Assembly: GCF_022601735.1 (NCBI RefSeq)
Contig: NZ_JAKUMM010000010.1
Coordinates: 93,325 to 157,324 of the forward strand
Origin: Atopomonas sediminilitoris
Lineage (GTDB): Bacteria; Pseudomonadota; Gammaproteobacteria; Pseudomonadales; Pseudomonadaceae
Direction of reading: 5' to 3'
Length of the DNA: 64,000 nt
A program made the position numbers and the translations under genes. Shown in pieces: positions 61,606-64,000 of this stretch (position 1 is the stretch's first letter; each line of letters starts with the position of its first letter). The notes beneath the pieces were generated by a model that had not been told where the DNA came from, did no database searches, and saw nothing but the letters and a program-made list of their open reading frames with translations.

Positions 61606-62251
61606 TGATTGGCAAGCGCTGTGGTTGACGCTGCAGTTAGCGGTTATCAGTACGCTGATCTTGCTGGTGCTTGGTGCGCCGTTGGCTTGGTGGCTGGCGC
61701 AAAGGCAAACGCGTCTGCGTGCGCTCGTGCAAACCTTGGTGGCGTTGCCCTTGGTACTGCCGCCCACCGTGTTGGGGTTCTACTTATTGTTATTGCTGGC
61801 ACCCAGTGGCCCGCTGGTGGCGCTGGGTTTGCCCATGTTGGCCTTCAGCTTTAGTGGTTTGGTGCTGGCCTCGGTGTTGTATTCGCTGCCCTTTGTGGTG
61901 CAGCCGCTTACCGCCGCGTTTCGCGGGCTTGATCGTGATTGGCTAGAGTTGGCGCAAACCCTCCGCGCGAATCGCTGGCAGTGCTGGCGCGAAATTATCT
62001 TCCCCCTCACGCGTCCGGCCTTCATTACGGCGGCTGTCTTGGCGTTTGCCCATACCTTGGGCGAATTTGGCGTAGTGCTGATGATCGGCGGCAGCATCCC
62101 TGGCGAAACGGAAGTCTTGTCCGTGGCGTTGTTCCGCCATGTAGAAAGTCTGGACTACGCCCGTGCGCACCAGTTGGCAGGGGTGCTGCTTGTGTTAAGC
62201 GTGCTGGCTCTATTTGTTGCCTACCGAGGAGATCGCCGTGTTGCACTGTGA
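61592..62251 (+). CDS. modB: Molybdate ABC transporter permease ModB
   Basis: 219 residues, about five membrane segments, and the EAA loop AQTLRANRWQCWREIIFPLTRP before GEFGVVLMIGGSIPGETE. ATG 61592 sits inside the modA end and the stop lies inside the modC start, so the three mod genes are tightly coupled. Confidence 0.95.
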   Translation: MLHPDDWQALWLTLQLAVISTLILLVLGAPLAWWLAQRQTRLRALVQTLVALPLVLPPTVLGFYLLLLLAPSGPLVALGLPMLAFSFSGLVLASVLYSLPFVVQPLTAAFRGLDRDWLELAQTLRANRWQCWREIIFPLTRPAFITAAVLAFAHTLGEFGVVLMIGGSIPGETEVLSVALFRHVESLDYARAHQLAGVLLVLSVLALFVAYRGDRRVAL

Positions 62252-63260
62252 TTTCGCCGTGCGGCGCGGCAACTTTGCGCTGCAGTTTAAGGCGGCAATC
62301 GCGCCGGGGATTACCGCGCTGTGGGGTGAAAGCGGTGCTGGTAAGACCACGGCTTTGCGGGTGTTGGCGGGGCTGGAGTCTGCCGAGGGGGCTGTCACTG
62401 TAACGGGCGCGAAGCCTGTTGTGGGCTACGCCCCGCAAGGTGCGCGACTGTTCCCGCATTTAAATGTGCTGGATAACTTACGGTTTGGCGCCAAGCGCGT
62501 GCCTGCGGCACAACAGTGGTGCGATGAAAACGAGATTATCGCCGCGTTGGGCTTGGGTGATTGGCTCACGCGTAAGCCGCATGAGCTTTCTGGCGGGCAA
62601 CAGCAGCGGGTGGCTCTAGGGCGTGCACTACTTAATCACAGTAAGGTGTTATTGCTGGATGAGCCCTTTTCGGCGCTCGATAACACCACCCGGCAACAGC
62701 TGGGAGCTTGGTTAAAAGGGTGGGTGCAGCGCCATGCGGTGACCTGTGTCCTCGTCAGCCATGCTCGCGATGAAGTACTGCAGTTGGCTGATGAAGTGAT
62801 TTGGTTGGCAGACGGCATCGTGCAACAACAAACCTGCGCGCTCACCATGGCCGCCAACTGGCGTGGGCCGTTTGCCGATCATCAAGCCTGCGCGGTACTG
62901 CCGGCACAGATTGATCACCAGCGCGTTGAGTGCGGCTTAGTGGCCGCGCAGTGCGCAGGGGCTGAACTATGGCTGGCGGCTGATGCACAACACCGTGAAC
63001 GGGTAAGACTATTGATTCACGCGCGGGACGTGGCCTTGAGTCGTGACCGGCTGTCGCAGGCCTCTATTCAGAACGCCATGCCTGTGGAAGTGGATGAGTG
63101 GCGCACGCTGGATTCCAGTAGTGTGCTGCTGCGTTTACGGGCGGGCGAGCATGTCTTATGGGCGCAGATCACCGAGCGAGCCTTGCGCCAACTGCAGCTG
63201 CAGGCGGGTGATAAGTTGTTCGCGTTGATCAAAGCCGTTGCGATGGTGCGCAATGATTAA
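62238..63260 (+). CDS. modC: Molybdate ABC transporter ATPase ModC
   Basis: 340 residues: ATPase with Walker A GESGAGKTT, Q-loop APQGARLFPH, signature LSGGQQQRVALGRALL and Walker B LLLDEPFSALD, then a molybdate-responsive MOP/TOBE domain at the C-terminus. GTG 62238 follows GAGGAG; a further upstream ATG lacks a site. It overlaps mobA by 8 bases. Confidence 0.96.
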   Translation: MLHCDFAVRRGNFALQFKAAIAPGITALWGESGAGKTTALRVLAGLESAEGAVTVTGAKPVVGYAPQGARLFPHLNVLDNLRFGAKRVPAAQQWCDENEIIAALGLGDWLTRKPHELSGGQQQRVALGRALLNHSKVLLLDEPFSALDNTTRQQLGAWLKGWVQRHAVTCVLVSHARDEVLQLADEVIWLADGIVQQQTCALTMAANWRGPFADHQACAVLPAQIDHQRVECGLVAAQCAGAELWLAADAQHRERVRLLIHARDVALSRDRLSQASIQNAMPVEVDEWRTLDSSSVLLRLRAGEHVLWAQITERALRQLQLQAGDKLFALIKAVAMVRND

Positions 63261-63810
63261 ACCCTACACAGCAGCCGTGCTGGCAGGTGGACGTGCGCAA
63301 CGTATGGGCGGCGTTGATAAAGGCTTAGTCAACTGGCAGGGGCGGCCTCTGGTCAGTCATGTGCGTGACGCGCTGGGTGAGCCGGCAGCTTACTTAGTCA
63401 GCGCCAATCGTAATCATGAACGTTATCGTGAGCTCGGTTGGCAGGTGGTTGCTGATCCGCAGGTTGAGGGTGTTGAGCCGTTTGCTGGGCCATTGCTTGG
63501 CTTATTGGCATTAATGCGCGTCACGACAACCCCGTGGCTGCTGTTGAGTCCTTGTGATACGCCCGCATTGCCAAGCGATTATGCCGCGCGCATGCAGGGT
63601 CATGGCGAGCACATGGTGTGTGCTCGTGATGCTGAGCGCATTCATCCTTTACACCTTTGGCTGCCAACGACACTGGCGGACTCGCTAGAGGTGTACTTGC
63701 GCGCTGGCGAGCGGCGGGTCATGGCGTGGGTGCTGGCACAGCAACCGCATTGGGTAGATTTCGCTGACTGCCCCGGCAGCTTAGCGAACATCAATACATT
63801 GCCGACTTGA
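63253..63810 (+). CDS. mobA: Molybdenum cofactor guanylyltransferase MobA
   Basis: 185 residues; joins GMP to molybdopterin to form the bis-MGD cofactor. N-terminal nucleotide motif LAGGRAQRMGGVDKGLV, PFAGPLLGLLAL and LLSPCDTPALP are present. Last gene of the molybdenum block. ATG 63253 is inside the modC end. Confidence 0.95.
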   Translation: MIKPYTAAVLAGGRAQRMGGVDKGLVNWQGRPLVSHVRDALGEPAAYLVSANRNHERYRELGWQVVADPQVEGVEPFAGPLLGLLALMRVTTTPWLLLSPCDTPALPSDYAARMQGHGEHMVCARDAERIHPLHLWLPTTLADSLEVYLRAGERRVMAWVLAQQPHWVDFADCPGSLANINTLPT

Positions 63811-63896
63811 CTTAGCCGACCTAGCTTGGCCAAACAGACCGACGGCCTTGTGTCCGCCTATTAAAGACCTAGACTGAACATTCTTAAACAAAACAG

Positions 63897-63924
63897 TTGA
63901 CGGCAAAACTGCTGGGCCTATACT
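63897..63924 (+). promoter_or_regulatory. Promoter near the right edge, stable-RNA-like
   Basis: TTGACG (63897-63902), 16-base spacer, TATACT (63919-63924), preceded by an A/T-rich stretch (63876-63896) and followed by a GC-rich discriminator GCGCCCC. This style suits rRNA/tRNA promoters. The gene it would serve lies beyond the window. The rest of 63811-64000 shows no open frame. Confidence 0.6.
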
Positions 63925-64000
63925 GCGCCCCTCTTCGCAGCGAGCGGCAAGTGATTGAATCTCTTGCGGTTTTAGCGAAGTGGGGTGGCGATAGGACGCT

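Overview
The window is one contiguous stretch of a gammaproteobacterial chromosome with moderate-to-high GC. Gene order points to the Pseudomonadaceae or a close relative. The run from fur/bamE through recN, grpE, dnaK, dnaJ, dapB, carAB, greA, rlmE, ftsH, folP, glmM, tpiA, secG, tRNA-Leu, tRNA-fMet, rimP, nusA, infB, rbfA, truB and rpsO to pnp is the order known from Pseudomonas. The later mrcB / lipoprotein / yqcC / cyclic-nucleotide-binding gene / Fur-controlled sRNA group recalls the P. aeruginosa PA4700-PA4704-prrF neighbourhood. I cannot name a species.

Layout: 1-14650 is the division and cell-wall (dcw) cluster on the + strand, from the 3' end of ftsI through murE, murF, mraY, murD, ftsW, murG, murC, ddlB, ftsQ, ftsA and ftsZ to lpxC, with most neighbours overlapping by 1-14 bases. 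14900-17850 holds bamE (-), fur (+) and recN (-, behind a LexA-like box). 17770-21650 is the heat-shock group grpE-dnaK-dnaJ with two sigma-32 promoters. 21700-28980 carries dapB, carAB, greA, a small membrane protein, yhbY and rlmE. 29075-34420 runs from ftsH to secG. Two tRNA genes (Leu-GAG and initiator Met) precede the rimP-nusA-infB-rbfA-truB-rpsO-pnp translation and RNA-decay group, which ends at 43277.

43290-44900 is the accessory interval. On the - strand it holds a PrrF-like iron-stress small RNA, with its own Fur box on a TTGACA/TATTAT promoter and an intrinsic terminator. Beside it sits an intact IS110-family (IS1111-type) element of about 1.34 kb. The long non-coding part of this element, downstream of the transposase, looks like a bridge (seeker) RNA. 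By eye I can match four guide segments to the two halves of the insertion target and to the two element ends, all sharing an AT core. The element sits between the hairpin and the T-run of what was probably the terminator of the cAMP-binding-protein gene.

44900-53570 holds the cyclic-nucleotide-binding gene, a small operon (pentapeptide protein, methyltransferase, stand-alone TfoX C-terminal domain), a kinase-like fusion protein, mrcB (PBP1b), a TPR lipoprotein, yqcC and a membrane diguanylate cyclase. 53645-56744 is a copper-efflux unit (copA-cueR operon with a CueR-type promoter, and divergent copZ). 57209-63810 is a molybdenum block (moaB, moeA, an rsuA-like pseudouridine synthase, moaA, modABC, mobA). 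The right edge carries a promoter with a GC-rich discriminator, possibly for a stable-RNA operon just outside the window.
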